Numbered from the stretch's first letter, positions 18,809 to 27,624 are shown. The stretch is DNA of 64,000 bases from Kistimonas sp964291505 (GCA_964291505.2 OZ220216.1:1922001-1986000), one strand, 5' to 3'. Numbers and translations: made by a program. The notes: generated by a model from the letters alone, not told the origin.

Positions 18809-18969
18809 CGATCTATGAGTTATAGCTGTTTTATGCCTGACTGAAGGGTTAAATACGTCAATATCTTTGGGCGTTATTCCACCTTTTTCACCATGCTCTA
18901 TAGTTGGAACTCAGTCATTGATTGACATCGTACGTGCTGTCCGGAATTTCCCAGAAATCGAGATTGACT

Positions 18970-21000
18970 ATGTCAGGTGCATACAGTGATGTTCGTCCAG
19001 TCTCTACACAGATAGACGGCATTGATATCGTCATATCCGCATTAACGGTTCACAACACGGTCTCTGCCACCTGCAGCCTTGAGGCGACAGTGGAATGCCC
19101 TTCCCACCTTTCATCAGATCTGCTGGGGCAGGACATTACGATTACCTATCGCCCTGGAACGGGAAAACACCGCAAAGAGGCATGCCGTTATGTCACCACG
19201 ATAGCCGGACTGGAAGAACTGGATTATCGCAGTCACAGTAAAACTTGGGTGTATCAGCTCTTCGGTGAACACTGGCTTGACCTGTTGCGCTATCGCGTCC
19301 AGTGCCGTGTTTTTCAAAACAGTAACAGCCGCGCCATTATCAGTAAGGTGCTGGATGATGCCGGGTTTCGTGGCGCTTACCATTTCAATATCAGTGGCCA
19401 GGCTCGACAGAGAGAATATTGCGTGCAATTTAATGAGTCGGATGCTGATTTCACCCGACGCTTAATGGCAGATGAAGGCTGGCACTATCACCCTATCGTG
19501 CAAGGTAATAGAGCCATACTGCTGATCGGCGACACTAACCAGGCATTTCCGAAATCGCCTGACTATGAATTACCTTATGTTCGGGAAACCGGCCAAAAGC
19601 AGTTCGCGATTACCGAGTGGCGTGAAGTCAACCAGCTCAACAGCACACGGGTATACCTCAGGGATTACAATGAAACCCTCGCGCAACCAATTGATGGCGG
19701 TCAACATGACACCCGTCTGTCTCGCGGTAAAGGCATGCGGTCACAGCTGGAACGGTATCGCTATCCGGCATCCCGCATTGAGCGTTCCCTGATGCGGTCA
19801 ACCGGCCGGCAGCTTACTGAAAATCTGGATGGTCAGTTCCACTATTACCACGGTGCTTCACATGTAACGACACTGGCCGTTGGTCAGCGCTTCAAGCTGT
19901 CTGAACATCAGGAAGGTCGCATGAATGACGAGTACCTCATTATCAGTATTGAGCATCATCTACGCGCCACCGAAGCTGTACGGGAGCAGGAATATCGGTG
20001 TTGTTTCACCTGTATCCCAACCAATATTGCTTATCACTGTACAGCCCAGCCAAAGCCCAACATACAGGGGCTGCAAAGCGCTACAGTGACCGGTCCATCC
20101 AATACCCGCATTCATCACGATAAACAGGGACGTATAAAAGTCCTTTTCCATTGGGACAGAACCGGGAAAAATGACGATACCAGCAGCTGCTGGCTGCGGG
20201 TTGCACAGTCGCTGGCAGGCAATGAATTCGGTGCGCAGTTTATTCCCCGTGTCGGGGATGAAGTGCTGGTCAGTTTTCTGGATGGTGATCCAGACCGCCC
20301 CGTCGTTCTGGCCTCCGTTTACAACGGCCGGCATGTTCCACCGTACCCTGTGACAACACAGTTTGGCATTCGTACCCATTCAACACCGAATGGTAATACC
20401 AGCAACTGCAATGAACTGCGCTTTAACGATCACACAGGGAAGGAAGAAGTCTGGATACAGGCCGAACGGGACTGGAACAGCCTGGTCAAGAACGACTGGA
20501 ACCAGACCATCAAAGGGAAGCAAACAACCTCGGTCGAAAAAACCGCGGACTGGTTGTCACGGGAAGGGATGACCTGTAAGACAGAAGATGCCTTAAAGGT
20601 TGACGCCAAAAAGACTGCACACTTCAACAGTACCGACTCAATGACACTGTCCAGTGACCAGACAATTCACGGCAAAGCCGGCGTGGATATGGCCCTGGAA
20701 GCCCCGTCCGCCATCACGGTTGATGGCAATACCGTGACTGTCACGGGAAAATCGTCCATTGAACTGAAAGTCGGCGCCAGCAAGATTGTTGTGTCCCCAT
20801 CCGGCATCTCGCTGTCAGCCCCTACCATTGAGATCAAGGCATCAGCCACTGCCACCCTGAAAGGCGCCACCACTACCGTCCAGGGACAGGCAAAAGCCGA
20901 CCTGAAAGGTCCCATCGTTAACGTCAGCGGTGATGCCATGGCTAAAGTCAGTGCCGGTGCCATGGTGCAGGTTCAGGGAGCCATCACCAAGATTAACTGA
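18970..21000 (+). CDS. vgrG: VgrG (TssI), T6SS spike protein
   Basis: A 676-residue spike protein. The N-terminal gp27-like part (about residues 1-370) contains FNESDADFTRRLMADEGW, and the gp5 OB domain has the SCWLRVAQSLAGNEFG and FIPRVGDEVLVSFLDGDPDRP signatures. A NELRFNDHTGKEEVWIQAER segment and a C-terminal beta-helix of repeated V-x-G/T-V strands follow. There is no C-terminal effector domain. ATG 18970 was preferred to a TTG 16 codons upstream because family similarity begins near the ATG. It is the first gene of the divergent operon, 2 bases before the next gene. Confidence 0.95.
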   Translation: MSGAYSDVRPVSTQIDGIDIVISALTVHNTVSATCSLEATVECPSHLSSDLLGQDITITYRPGTGKHRKEACRYVTTIAGLEELDYRSHSKTWVYQLFGEHWLDLLRYRVQCRVFQNSNSRAIISKVLDDAGFRGAYHFNISGQARQREYCVQFNESDADFTRRLMADEGWHYHPIVQGNRAILLIGDTNQAFPKSPDYELPYVRETGQKQFAITEWREVNQLNSTRVYLRDYNETLAQPIDGGQHDTRLSRGKGMRSQLERYRYPASRIERSLMRSTGRQLTENLDGQFHYYHGASHVTTLAVGQRFKLSEHQEGRMNDEYLIISIEHHLRATEAVREQEYRCCFTCIPTNIAYHCTAQPKPNIQGLQSATVTGPSNTRIHHDKQGRIKVLFHWDRTGKNDDTSSCWLRVAQSLAGNEFGAQFIPRVGDEVLVSFLDGDPDRPVVLASVYNGRHVPPYPVTTQFGIRTHSTPNGNTSNCNELRFNDHTGKEEVWIQAERDWNSLVKNDWNQTIKGKQTTSVEKTADWLSREGMTCKTEDALKVDAKKTAHFNSTDSMTLSSDQTIHGKAGVDMALEAPSAITVDGNTVTVTGKSSIELKVGASKIVVSPSGISLSAPTIEIKASATATLKGATTTVQGQAKADLKGPIVNVSGDAMAKVSAGAMVQVQGAITKIN

Positions 21001-21002
21001 CC

Positions 21003-21590
21003 ATGACAGCCTTCCTGAAAATTCCCCACGCACTTGCGGATGACATTCTCGCACGCTACCAACCTTCAGATAACACGCTTGCCTGTCGTGAAGATGGCCA
21101 ATCACCTGCTAGTTTCATCGAATCCTTGGAGAACGCCGGGCACTATCCCGATCTCGTTATCTTTCTGGCCCACGCACTACCGGTACGGGAGGCCATCTGG
21201 TGGGCCTGTTGCTGCACCGATCACCGTTCAGACTGGAATGAAACGGAAACTCGGGCAATTCAAGCAGCCTGTGCGTGGGTAACAGTGCCCGATGAAACTA
21301 ACCGGCGCCATGCTGAAGCCATGGCCAATACGGCAGGTCTGGAAACGGCTCCCGGATGGATTTCACAGGCTGTATTCTGGAGCGGCGGCAGCCTCATCGA
21401 GCAAGGACAACCCGCCGTACAGCCGCCTCCCAACCTTTATGCCCATGCTGTTGCCGGCGCCATTAACCTCTGTGCAGTATTGCCGGATGGTGCTGAGGCA
21501 GAACACCGTTACCCGGACTTTATCCATATTGGCCTGGATATCGCTTCCGGCGGCAATGGCCGTCTAACTCATGAGGAAAGAACCGTATGA
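21003..21590 (+). CDS. VgrG-PAAR operon accessory protein (DUF6931-like)
   Basis: A 195-residue cytoplasmic protein placed between vgrG (2-base gap) and the PAAR gene (4-base overlap). Visible features are DLVIFLAHALPVREAIWWACCC in the first half, a Trp-rich helix, and a C-terminal PPPNLYAHAVAGAINLCAV segment; there is no signal or membrane segment. I associate this pattern with a conserved family found beside VgrG/PAAR genes (annotated DUF6931, from memory). A likely role is loading or stabilising the PAAR tip or its cargo, which is inference from position only. No catalytic motif was recognised. Confidence 0.7.
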   Translation: MTAFLKIPHALADDILARYQPSDNTLACREDGQSPASFIESLENAGHYPDLVIFLAHALPVREAIWWACCCTDHRSDWNETETRAIQAACAWVTVPDETNRRHAEAMANTAGLETAPGWISQAVFWSGGSLIEQGQPAVQPPPNLYAHAVAGAINLCAVLPDGAEAEHRYPDFIHIGLDIASGGNGRLTHEERTV

Positions 21591-21883
21591 GACCCGCTGC
21601 CCGCGCTGGTGACATGCATGTCTGCCCGATGCAGACTCCGGCCGTTCCCCCGATCCCCCATGTCGGCGGCCCCTTGCTCCCCATGCCCTGTACCGTATTG
21701 ATTGGGAACCTGCCGGCAGCAACGCTGGGGCAACTGTGTGTCTGTGTGGGCCCACCGGATTCGGTGATCATGGGCAGCTGTACCGTGCTGATTAATAACA
21801 AGCCGGCCGCACGTATGGGTGATCCGACTGCTCACGGAGGCACCATTGTCATGGGTTTTCCGACGGTACTGATCGGCGGTTAA
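21587..21883 (+). CDS. PAAR-domain spike tip protein
   Basis: A 98-residue single-domain PAAR protein: AARAGDMHVCPM at the N-terminus, a Pro-rich turn, a Cys-containing LCVCVGPP strand and the closing MGDPTAHGGTIV segment, whose His and Cys residues bind the tip metal. It caps the VgrG spike and can carry effectors non-covalently. It lacks any toxin extension, so a separate cargo protein is expected. It overlaps the preceding gene by 4 bases and its stop is only one base from the stop of the convergent 566-residue gene. Confidence 0.92.
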   Translation: MRPAARAGDMHVCPMQTPAVPPIPHVGGPLLPMPCTVLIGNLPAATLGQLCVCVGPPDSVIMGSCTVLINNKPAARMGDPTAHGGTIVMGFPTVLIGG

Positions 21884-21884
21884 A

Positions 21885-23585
21885 CTAGAGCGGCGTCGTC
21901 ATTACAAACACGCCAGAGCGCTGGGCAAAGGCGGGATGCTTGCGGGTGTTCTGATCCGCCTCCCGCATTTTTGTCGCCTCCAGCGCCTGCTCTGACAGTT
22001 TGATTTTCTCGTTTTCTGACAGTGTCGGTTTATCAATACTGAACTGACTGCGACCGGCAATATGCAGATCTTCCACCTTGCTAAAATCATACTTGCCATA
22101 CTGAACGCCGGGCTGTCTGAGGGCTGCCCGCTGCAATGTTTCACGGTCTACCTCAACTTGTCCAAGCAACGCGGCAATTTGTCCTTTGATGGCGCCGTAA
22201 TTGGCCCAGGCAGCAATATATTCATGACGACGATCGGCTTCAGCCAGTAATCCCGGGTGTCCGGATGCCAACTGGACAATGACATGGCGGTAGATGTTGT
22301 CATAACACACCAGATGCAGGCCTACCGGATTCAAGCCCATACTGAAATCCACACCACCACCGACAGCTACCGTAGCAGAAGCCGCGGACTGGAACTTGAA
22401 ACCTTCATAACGGCTGAACGCAACACACACATTCGCACTGGCACCCACCCCTAACCGCCCTTCCCCCGTGAAAGAACAACTGGCAACGCTGACGCCCTTG
22501 TGCTTGATTTTCACTTCCTGGGTAAAGCTACCCTTGAGACCGACAAAGGCACTGGCATTCAAATCCACATTAACGCCGTCCAGGTTTACCGTCAGTTTGC
22601 CACTGCCAGAGGCTACCGCCCCCGCCAGCCCCTCAAATTCCAGATTACTCTCAACAATATCCTTGTAGGCCAGTGCAACGGAACCTGACACCATCAAACC
22701 GACTTTGACTTCCGCTTCAGCCGACAACTCTGCGCCCAGCGCCGGTTTATAGTCCTCCGCCTTTCCAATTGCAGACTTGATGCTCTCACCTACGCCCTCG
22801 CCCTTAACAATCGATTTCGCTGCTTCCTTGGCCTTACCCGTATAGAATTCCTTTTTAGTCAACTCCATAGGGTTGAAGCCTGTATTCCCAATACTTCCCT
22901 TGGCGCCCAGTTTGACACCCGCCAACGCTTGGAGTCGTGCCTTGGCTTCACCGGTTAAGACACCTTTCAGGTTAATCTGATACTCATACTCAACGGTTTT
23001 CTGGATATGGCCCTCAAGGCCGGCACTGAAACTCGCCGTCTGCTCATCGCGGGTTGGCGCAGTTCGGGAAAAGTTCGTATCCAACTTAACGGTGTGGTAC
23101 CAGACCGGGCGCGTCACGCGGTTAAAATAATCATTCGACACCTGTTGAGCCGAGGCCTGCAACAACGTCATCCGTGCTCTTACCAGGGGGGAGTAAAGAT
23201 CGAACTTTTCATTGCCGCTATGCTTCCAGTATTTAAGAAGATCCAGCTTGTTGCGCAGGGCGGCTTCCGTTCGTCCATTCATCAATAACCTTTCGATACG
23301 CTGCGGCAATACGTCGGTAGGCTGGTAAATCGCCATGTTCTCACGGAAATGTCGGGAGCCAATGGCCGCTATAGCCGCATATTCCGGTGTTCCCAGAAGC
23401 AGCGAGGGATTGGTGCTGTTGTATTTTTTTTCACAAAAGGTGTAAACCATATCCAGCGCCTGCTGGAAATGCTGGATACGGGTTTCTTTTCGGTAATGCC
23501 AACTGGCCAGTGCCCTTACCCACTCGTTCAGTTTGGCCCGGTAGGCCGGCAAGGGTAGCGCCAACCACTCGTTCTGGAACTGCAT
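21885..23585 (-). CDS. unrecognised 566-residue protein facing PAAR gene; candidate T6SS effector
   Basis: I do not recognise a family. The first 150 residues are helical and rich in Trp, Tyr and basic residues (NEWVRALASWHYRKETR, LLLGTPEYAAIAAIGSRHF). From about 185 to 415 the chain is Gly/Ala/Val/Ser-rich with alternating strands (AGVKLGAKGSIGNTG, GLMVSGSVALAYKD, SGSGKLTVNLDG, ASATVAVGGGVDF), as in pore-forming or beta-barrel-like toxins. The last 120 residues are charged and helical. No signal peptide, PAAR, MIX-type motif or hydrolase motif was seen. It ends one base from the PAAR stop on the other strand. No small immunity-like gene adjoins it: only 239 bases follow upstream. The effector role is inferred from position and composition. 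Confidence 0.6.
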   Translation of the reverse strand: MQFQNEWLALPLPAYRAKLNEWVRALASWHYRKETRIQHFQQALDMVYTFCEKKYNSTNPSLLLGTPEYAAIAAIGSRHFRENMAIYQPTDVLPQRIERLLMNGRTEAALRNKLDLLKYWKHSGNEKFDLYSPLVRARMTLLQASAQQVSNDYFNRVTRPVWYHTVKLDTNFSRTAPTRDEQTASFSAGLEGHIQKTVEYEYQINLKGVLTGEAKARLQALAGVKLGAKGSIGNTGFNPMELTKKEFYTGKAKEAAKSIVKGEGVGESIKSAIGKAEDYKPALGAELSAEAEVKVGLMVSGSVALAYKDIVESNLEFEGLAGAVASGSGKLTVNLDGVNVDLNASAFVGLKGSFTQEVKIKHKGVSVASCSFTGEGRLGVGASANVCVAFSRYEGFKFQSAASATVAVGGGVDFSMGLNPVGLHLVCYDNIYRHVIVQLASGHPGLLAEADRRHEYIAAWANYGAIKGQIAALLGQVEVDRETLQRAALRQPGVQYGKYDFSKVEDLHIAGRSQFSIDKPTLSENEKIKLSEQALEATKMREADQNTRKHPAFAQRSGVFVMTTPL

Positions 23586-23824
23586 GGCATAACCTCCAGA
23601 CTATAAGAGCACGAAGAAATACTGAGCATTATTAAAGACAGGGGTTCTATATAGTACGGAGGTAGAATCAGAGGCGAATCCATCAACTGATTTTTGATGG
23701 CTTGCTCAATCATTAAAAATGACACTGATTTGAACATACCCTTGAGGTGAATGACCTTCAGCTCAAGCAGGCCCATACCAATCCATTACTGATTTCGTCG
23801 ACGAATCGATAAAACATGACTCAC

Positions 23825-24847
23825 TCACCCCTGAAGTCCATAGGTGGCAGCATATTTTGCAAGCTGTTGTAGAAAACTGGCCTTCAGCGCTTTCGATACC
23901 CACGCAATATTGAAAGCATTGCCCATTAACTCCACGATTTCTTCTTTTGTAAAGTCACCTTCCTCAACCAATGCCATTAAATTTTCGTTGATATAGGCAC
24001 GGAAATAAGCGGGATCATCAGAGTTGACCGTAACCTTGATCCCTTTGCGCAACAGGGTTCTAATGGCATCCGATGTCAAAGACTGGACAACAAAGCTATT
24101 TGACACGGGACAAATCGTTAAACCGATTCCTCGCTCGATAAGCACTCTGCAGAGTTGCTCATCCTCAAGAATATTTAATCCATGATCAATTCGATCGACC
24201 TTGATCAGGTCCAAACACTCCCGAATATGGGCCAGTGTGTTCGTCTGATTAACATCGCAGTGCATCGTTAACTGGTAGCCCTGAGCACGAGCTTCCGCAA
24301 AGACCTGCGCAAATTTCGAGGGTGGATTATTTTTCTCATCTGAATCCAGCCCGACACCCACAATCCACTCCCGGAATGGTAAACTCATCGCCAGATGCTC
24401 TGCGGCACTTTCTGGACTCTGATCCCGGAGAAAACACATGATCAGGTTGGACTCCAGGCCTAATGCCGTTCGTGCTTCACACTGCGCCCGATGGATACCC
24501 TGAATAATCATTTCAAACGGAACACCGCGCGCCGTATGCGCCTGCGGATCAAAAAAGGCCTCCACATAAATAATCCCATCGGACGCGGCTCGTTGAAAAT
24601 AGCGGAATGCCAACTCATAAAAATCCTGCTCTGTGACGAGAACACGGATCCCCGAATAATAAACCTTGAGAAAAGAGGACAAATCACAAAAGTCATAGGA
24701 TTGAATCAATGCTTCCGACGTTTTGTATTCGAGAGCAATACCATTCCGCTTCGCTAATGCCAGGCAATGCTCCGGCTCAAGCGTCCCTTCCAAATGCACA
24801 TGTAGTTCAGCCTTGGGTAAACCCGCAATAAATTGATGCATAAACAA
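23825..24847 (-). CDS. adenine/adenosine deaminase-family protein with altered HxxE motif
   Basis: A 340-residue TIM-barrel hydrolase of the adenosine deaminase superfamily, closest in pattern to bacterial adenine deaminases (LPKAELHVHLEGTLEPEHC, EAFFDPQAHTARG, VGLDSDEKNNPPSKF). Metal ligands are visible: HVH near the N-terminus, the His in TMHCDV, DRIDHG and NSDDPAYF. The usual HAGE motif, whose Glu protonates the purine ring, reads HCDV here, so Val stands where the catalytic Glu is expected. The protein may act on a different substrate or belong to a distinct subfamily. It has its own upstream region and lies between the T6SS genes and hemN. Confidence 0.8.
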   Translation of the reverse strand: MFMHQFIAGLPKAELHVHLEGTLEPEHCLALAKRNGIALEYKTSEALIQSYDFCDLSSFLKVYYSGIRVLVTEQDFYELAFRYFQRAASDGIIYVEAFFDPQAHTARGVPFEMIIQGIHRAQCEARTALGLESNLIMCFLRDQSPESAAEHLAMSLPFREWIVGVGLDSDEKNNPPSKFAQVFAEARAQGYQLTMHCDVNQTNTLAHIRECLDLIKVDRIDHGLNILEDEQLCRVLIERGIGLTICPVSNSFVVQSLTSDAIRTLLRKGIKVTVNSDDPAYFRAYINENLMALVEEGDFTKEEIVELMGNAFNIAWVSKALKASFLQQLAKYAATYGLQG

Positions 24848-25007
24848 TTACGCCGCGACATTTAAAAGCAATGAATGGGGATGCCACTTCGTAGAGCGGT
24901 CATTATGAAGCATTGCCTCAAAGATTAGCAGCTAACCATTTGATTCATTTGATTTTTACCACTTTACTCAGCGACAATCTGGCAGATTTTCCCGGATAGA
25001 CGATACT

Positions 25008-25035
25008 GTTTACCCGACCGTAAACTATGGGTAAA
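25008..25035. promoter_or_regulatory. nested inverted repeats, possible operator
   Basis: Two overlapping dyads are visible: GTTTAC-N6-GTAAAC (25008-25025) and TTTACCC-N13-GGGTAAA (25009-25035). They share the left arm, so only one could form at a time in single strands. The site lies about 165 bases upstream of the deaminase start and about 90 bases before the FNR box. The binding protein is unknown. Confidence 0.35.
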
Positions 25036-25118
25036 GATGCAATTTGCATGAAAAAAAGCATTTCACAGAATTATTTTCGCCCTCCACACTCACTAGCGAA
25101 ACATTATTTGATGCCTTC

Positions 25119-25159
25119 TTGATACATATCAACTCGAAAATTTAGCCCGCAGCTAGAAT
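25119..25159 (+). promoter_or_regulatory. FNR/Anr-dependent hemN promoter
   Basis: A perfect FNR/Anr box, TTGAT-ACAT-ATCAA, lies at 25119-25132. A good -10 hexamer, TAGAAT, lies at 25154-25159, which would put the transcription start near 25166 and the box centre at about -41, the class II activation position. hemN 113 bases downstream is a known anaerobic target in pseudomonads, and the matching regulator gene anr follows hemN. Confidence 0.85.
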
Positions 25160-25279
25160 TGTCAATCAGTATTTTGTGCAAAAAGACTGCACAAAATAAC
25201 CGGCAACTATCCATCCACCTTCTCTATACGACAACCACAGGGTAGGGCCGGATACCATTACAAGATCAGGGTAAAGAGC

Positions 25280-26662
25280 ATGGCAACCGAACTGATATGG
25301 GATCTCGAGCTGATCAAGCGTTACGATCAGACGGGACCTCGCTACACCTCCTATCCGACGGCTCTGCAGTTCTCGGACAATTTCGGCGTTGCTGCCTACC
25401 ATGCTGCAGCCGCCGACAGCGCCACCGCACGGCGCCCCCTGTCACTCTATTTCCATATTCCGTTTTGCGCCCGGGTCTGCTACTACTGCGGGTGCAATAA
25501 GGTCGTCACCAAGCGCCGCGAGCATGCTGAACCTTACCTGCAGGCGCTGTTCCACGAAATCGAAATGCAGTCTGAACTGATGGGCCACAACCAGACGGTT
25601 GAGCAACTCCACTGGGGCGGCGGCACACCCACCTTCCTGAATCCCACCCAGATGCAGGCCTTGATGGATAAAACCGCCAAGCACTTCAATCTGGTCAGCG
25701 GTGATTTTGGTGATTACTCCATCGAGATCGACCCACGGGAAGCAGACTGGGGCACCATTGGCCACCTGCGCTCACTCGGCTTCAACCGGATCAGTATCGG
25801 TGTGCAGGACTTCAACCCCACCGTTCAGCAAGCAGTCAACCGGGTTCAGAGCGAAGAAGAAACCCGGGATGTGATTGACGCCGCCCGCGCACTGACCTTT
25901 AGATCCATCAATATTGATCTTATCTACGGCCTGCCTTTTCAGAGCTGCACCAGCTTCATGAAAACCGTCGATAAGGTGATCGATATCCGCCCGGATCGCC
26001 TGTCCGTTTTCAACTATGCGCACATGCCCAACCGCTTTATGCCGCAGCGGCGCATCAACAATGAAGACCTACCCAGCCCACAGGAAAAGCTGGCAATTCT
26101 TGAAAATACCATCACCCGACTGCTGGATGCCGGCTACGTGTACATCGGCATGGATCACTTTGCCCTGCCCGATGACGACTTGGCCCTAGCCCAGGAAGAA
26201 GGCACTCTGCACAGAAATTTCCAGGGCTACACGACACACAGCCAGTGCGACCTGATTGGCATGGGTGTTTCGTCCATCAGCCGCGTCGGTAACGTCTATA
26301 CCCAGAACCACGCGAACATGGAGGAATACACCAGCCGAATTAATAACGGCAAACTGGCTATTCGTCGCGGTTTACTGATGAATGAGGATGACCGCATCCG
26401 GAGTGCCGTCATCAATCAGTTGATTTGCCACTTCCGACTGGACTTCAAACCCATTGAAGAAAAGTTTGGCATCCGCTTTCAAGACTATTTTGCAGATGCC
26501 ATCAAAAAACTGAGCACCATGGCAGCCGATGGCCTGATCCAGATCGATAGCAATAGCATCGTCGTCGAACCCCGCGGCAGACTGCTGATCCGCAACATCT
26601 GCATGCAGTTTGACACCTATCAGCAAGTGGCAGAAGTCCAACGATTCTCACGGGTAATTTAA
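25280..26662 (+). CDS. hemN: HemN, oxygen-independent coproporphyrinogen III oxidase
   Basis: A 460-residue radical SAM enzyme that decarboxylates coproporphyrinogen III to protoporphyrinogen IX without oxygen. The iron-sulfur motif is CARVCYYCGC (Cys 63, 67 and 70 ligate the cluster), and the GGGTPTFL and SIGVQDFNPTVQQAVNR segments are family marks. The N-terminal ELIKRYDQTGPRYTSYPTA is typical of true HemN rather than HemW. An FNR/Anr box lies upstream and a rho-independent terminator follows at 26691. Full length. Confidence 0.96.
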   Translation: MATELIWDLELIKRYDQTGPRYTSYPTALQFSDNFGVAAYHAAAADSATARRPLSLYFHIPFCARVCYYCGCNKVVTKRREHAEPYLQALFHEIEMQSELMGHNQTVEQLHWGGGTPTFLNPTQMQALMDKTAKHFNLVSGDFGDYSIEIDPREADWGTIGHLRSLGFNRISIGVQDFNPTVQQAVNRVQSEEETRDVIDAARALTFRSINIDLIYGLPFQSCTSFMKTVDKVIDIRPDRLSVFNYAHMPNRFMPQRRINNEDLPSPQEKLAILENTITRLLDAGYVYIGMDHFALPDDDLALAQEEGTLHRNFQGYTTHSQCDLIGMGVSSISRVGNVYTQNHANMEEYTSRINNGKLAIRRGLLMNEDDRIRSAVINQLICHFRLDFKPIEEKFGIRFQDYFADAIKKLSTMAADGLIQIDSNSIVVEPRGRLLIRNICMQFDTYQQVAEVQRFSRVI

Positions 26663-26690
26663 AGCCCTCCCAATCCATTCCTGAAAATGC

Positions 26691-26733
26691 GCCGGTTTCA
26701 TACCGTTCCCTGACATTGGAACCGGCTTTTTTT
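26691..26733 (+). terminator. rho-independent terminator of hemN
   Basis: The stem arms GCCGGTT and AACCGGC (26691-26697 and 26720-26726) are followed directly by seven T residues. The site is 28 bases after the hemN stop and before the anr promoter region, so anr is probably transcribed separately. Confidence 0.8.
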
Positions 26734-26842
26734 CAAGAAACATTCAGATACGTATCCTCACAGTCTTAAACTTGCCAGGAGAATCCCCTACAATACGGCG
26801 GCAACGACTTTTACACCCACCGGTTCACAGGGGTTCTTCTGT

Positions 26843-27601
26843 ATGGTGTCCAAGCTGAATGTGCGGCAAGTGACTCATGTGGCCTGCAGAGACTGCAGCC
26901 TGAGTCAGCTCTGCCTGCCACTGGCGCTGAAAATTGAAGATATTGATGAACTCGACAGGATCATCAAGCGAGGACGTCCGCTGAAAAAAGGCGAGCACCT
27001 GTTCCTCGAAGGTGACCCTTTTCACAGTGTCTACGCAGTACGCTCCGGCGCACTGAAAACCTACACGGCCACCAACGAAGGTGAAGAACAGATCACGGGC
27101 TTTTACCTGCCCAGTGAACTGGTGGGACTGAGCGGTCTCGATACAGAAGCTTATCCGGTGTCTGCCCAGGCTATTGAAACCACGATGGTCTGCGAAATTC
27201 CGTTTGATCGTCTGGAAAAATTGTCTGACGATTACCCGGAGCTTCGTCGCCAGCTAATGCGCGTCATGTGTCGTAAAATCCGCGAAGACCAGCAGATGAA
27301 GCTGCTGCTGTCGAAGAAGAATGCGGACGAACGGATTGCTACATTCCTGATCAACCTGGCCAGCCGGTTCCGTCGTCGCGGCTTTTCATCACAGTCTTTC
27401 CGTCTGTCGATGTCCCGCAACGAAATGGGCAACTATCTGGGCCTGGCCGTTGAAACCGTCAGCCGCGTATTCACCCGTTTCCAGAAAAACGGCCTGATCA
27501 ACGCTAACGGCAAAGAAATTGAGATCACCAACGCCATGGAGCTGTGCGCCCTGGCCGGTGGCAAGCTTGTTGAACACCAGGACATTGTCAACATTCAATA
27601 A
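26843..27601 (+). CDS. anr: Anr/FNR oxygen-sensing transcription regulator
   Basis: A 252-residue CRP/FNR-family regulator. The oxygen-labile 4Fe-4S ligands are present: Cys 15, 18 and 24 in ACRDCSLSQLC, and Cys 117 in MVCEIPF. A cyclic-nucleotide-binding-like beta-roll follows, then a dimer helix, and the recognition helix VETVSRVFTRFQ has the Glu and Ser-Arg residues that read TTGAT half-sites. It would activate hemN, whose promoter carries such a site, and probably the cbb3 oxidase genes to the left. It follows hemN as in Pseudomonas; apt starts 23 bases later. Confidence 0.95.
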   Translation: MVSKLNVRQVTHVACRDCSLSQLCLPLALKIEDIDELDRIIKRGRPLKKGEHLFLEGDPFHSVYAVRSGALKTYTATNEGEEQITGFYLPSELVGLSGLDTEAYPVSAQAIETTMVCEIPFDRLEKLSDDYPELRRQLMRVMCRKIREDQQMKLLLSKKNADERIATFLINLASRFRRRGFSSQSFRLSMSRNEMGNYLGLAVETVSRVFTRFQKNGLINANGKEIEITNAMELCALAGGKLVEHQDIVNIQ

Positions 27602-27624
27602 CGCAGCGCAGGATTCATGCTCTG

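Larger units (their letters stand above)
24848..25279. other. 432-base divergent regulatory region (deaminase / hemN)
   Basis: No gene is seen here. The stretch is AT-richer than its surroundings and holds the start regions of both divergent genes: nested inverted repeats at 25008-25035, nearer the deaminase side, and a perfect FNR/Anr box with a matching -10 element at 25119-25159 on the hemN side. Confidence 0.6.

Noticed and set aside
23528..23776. 82-codon minus-strand frame at the start of the 566-residue gene, considered as an immunity gene
   Set aside because: It overlaps the coding start in another frame, has no ribosome site and shows no membrane or binding features.
25166..25402. 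78-codon minus-strand frame over the hemN start
   Set aside because: It is antisense to hemN and its promoter, with no homologous features.
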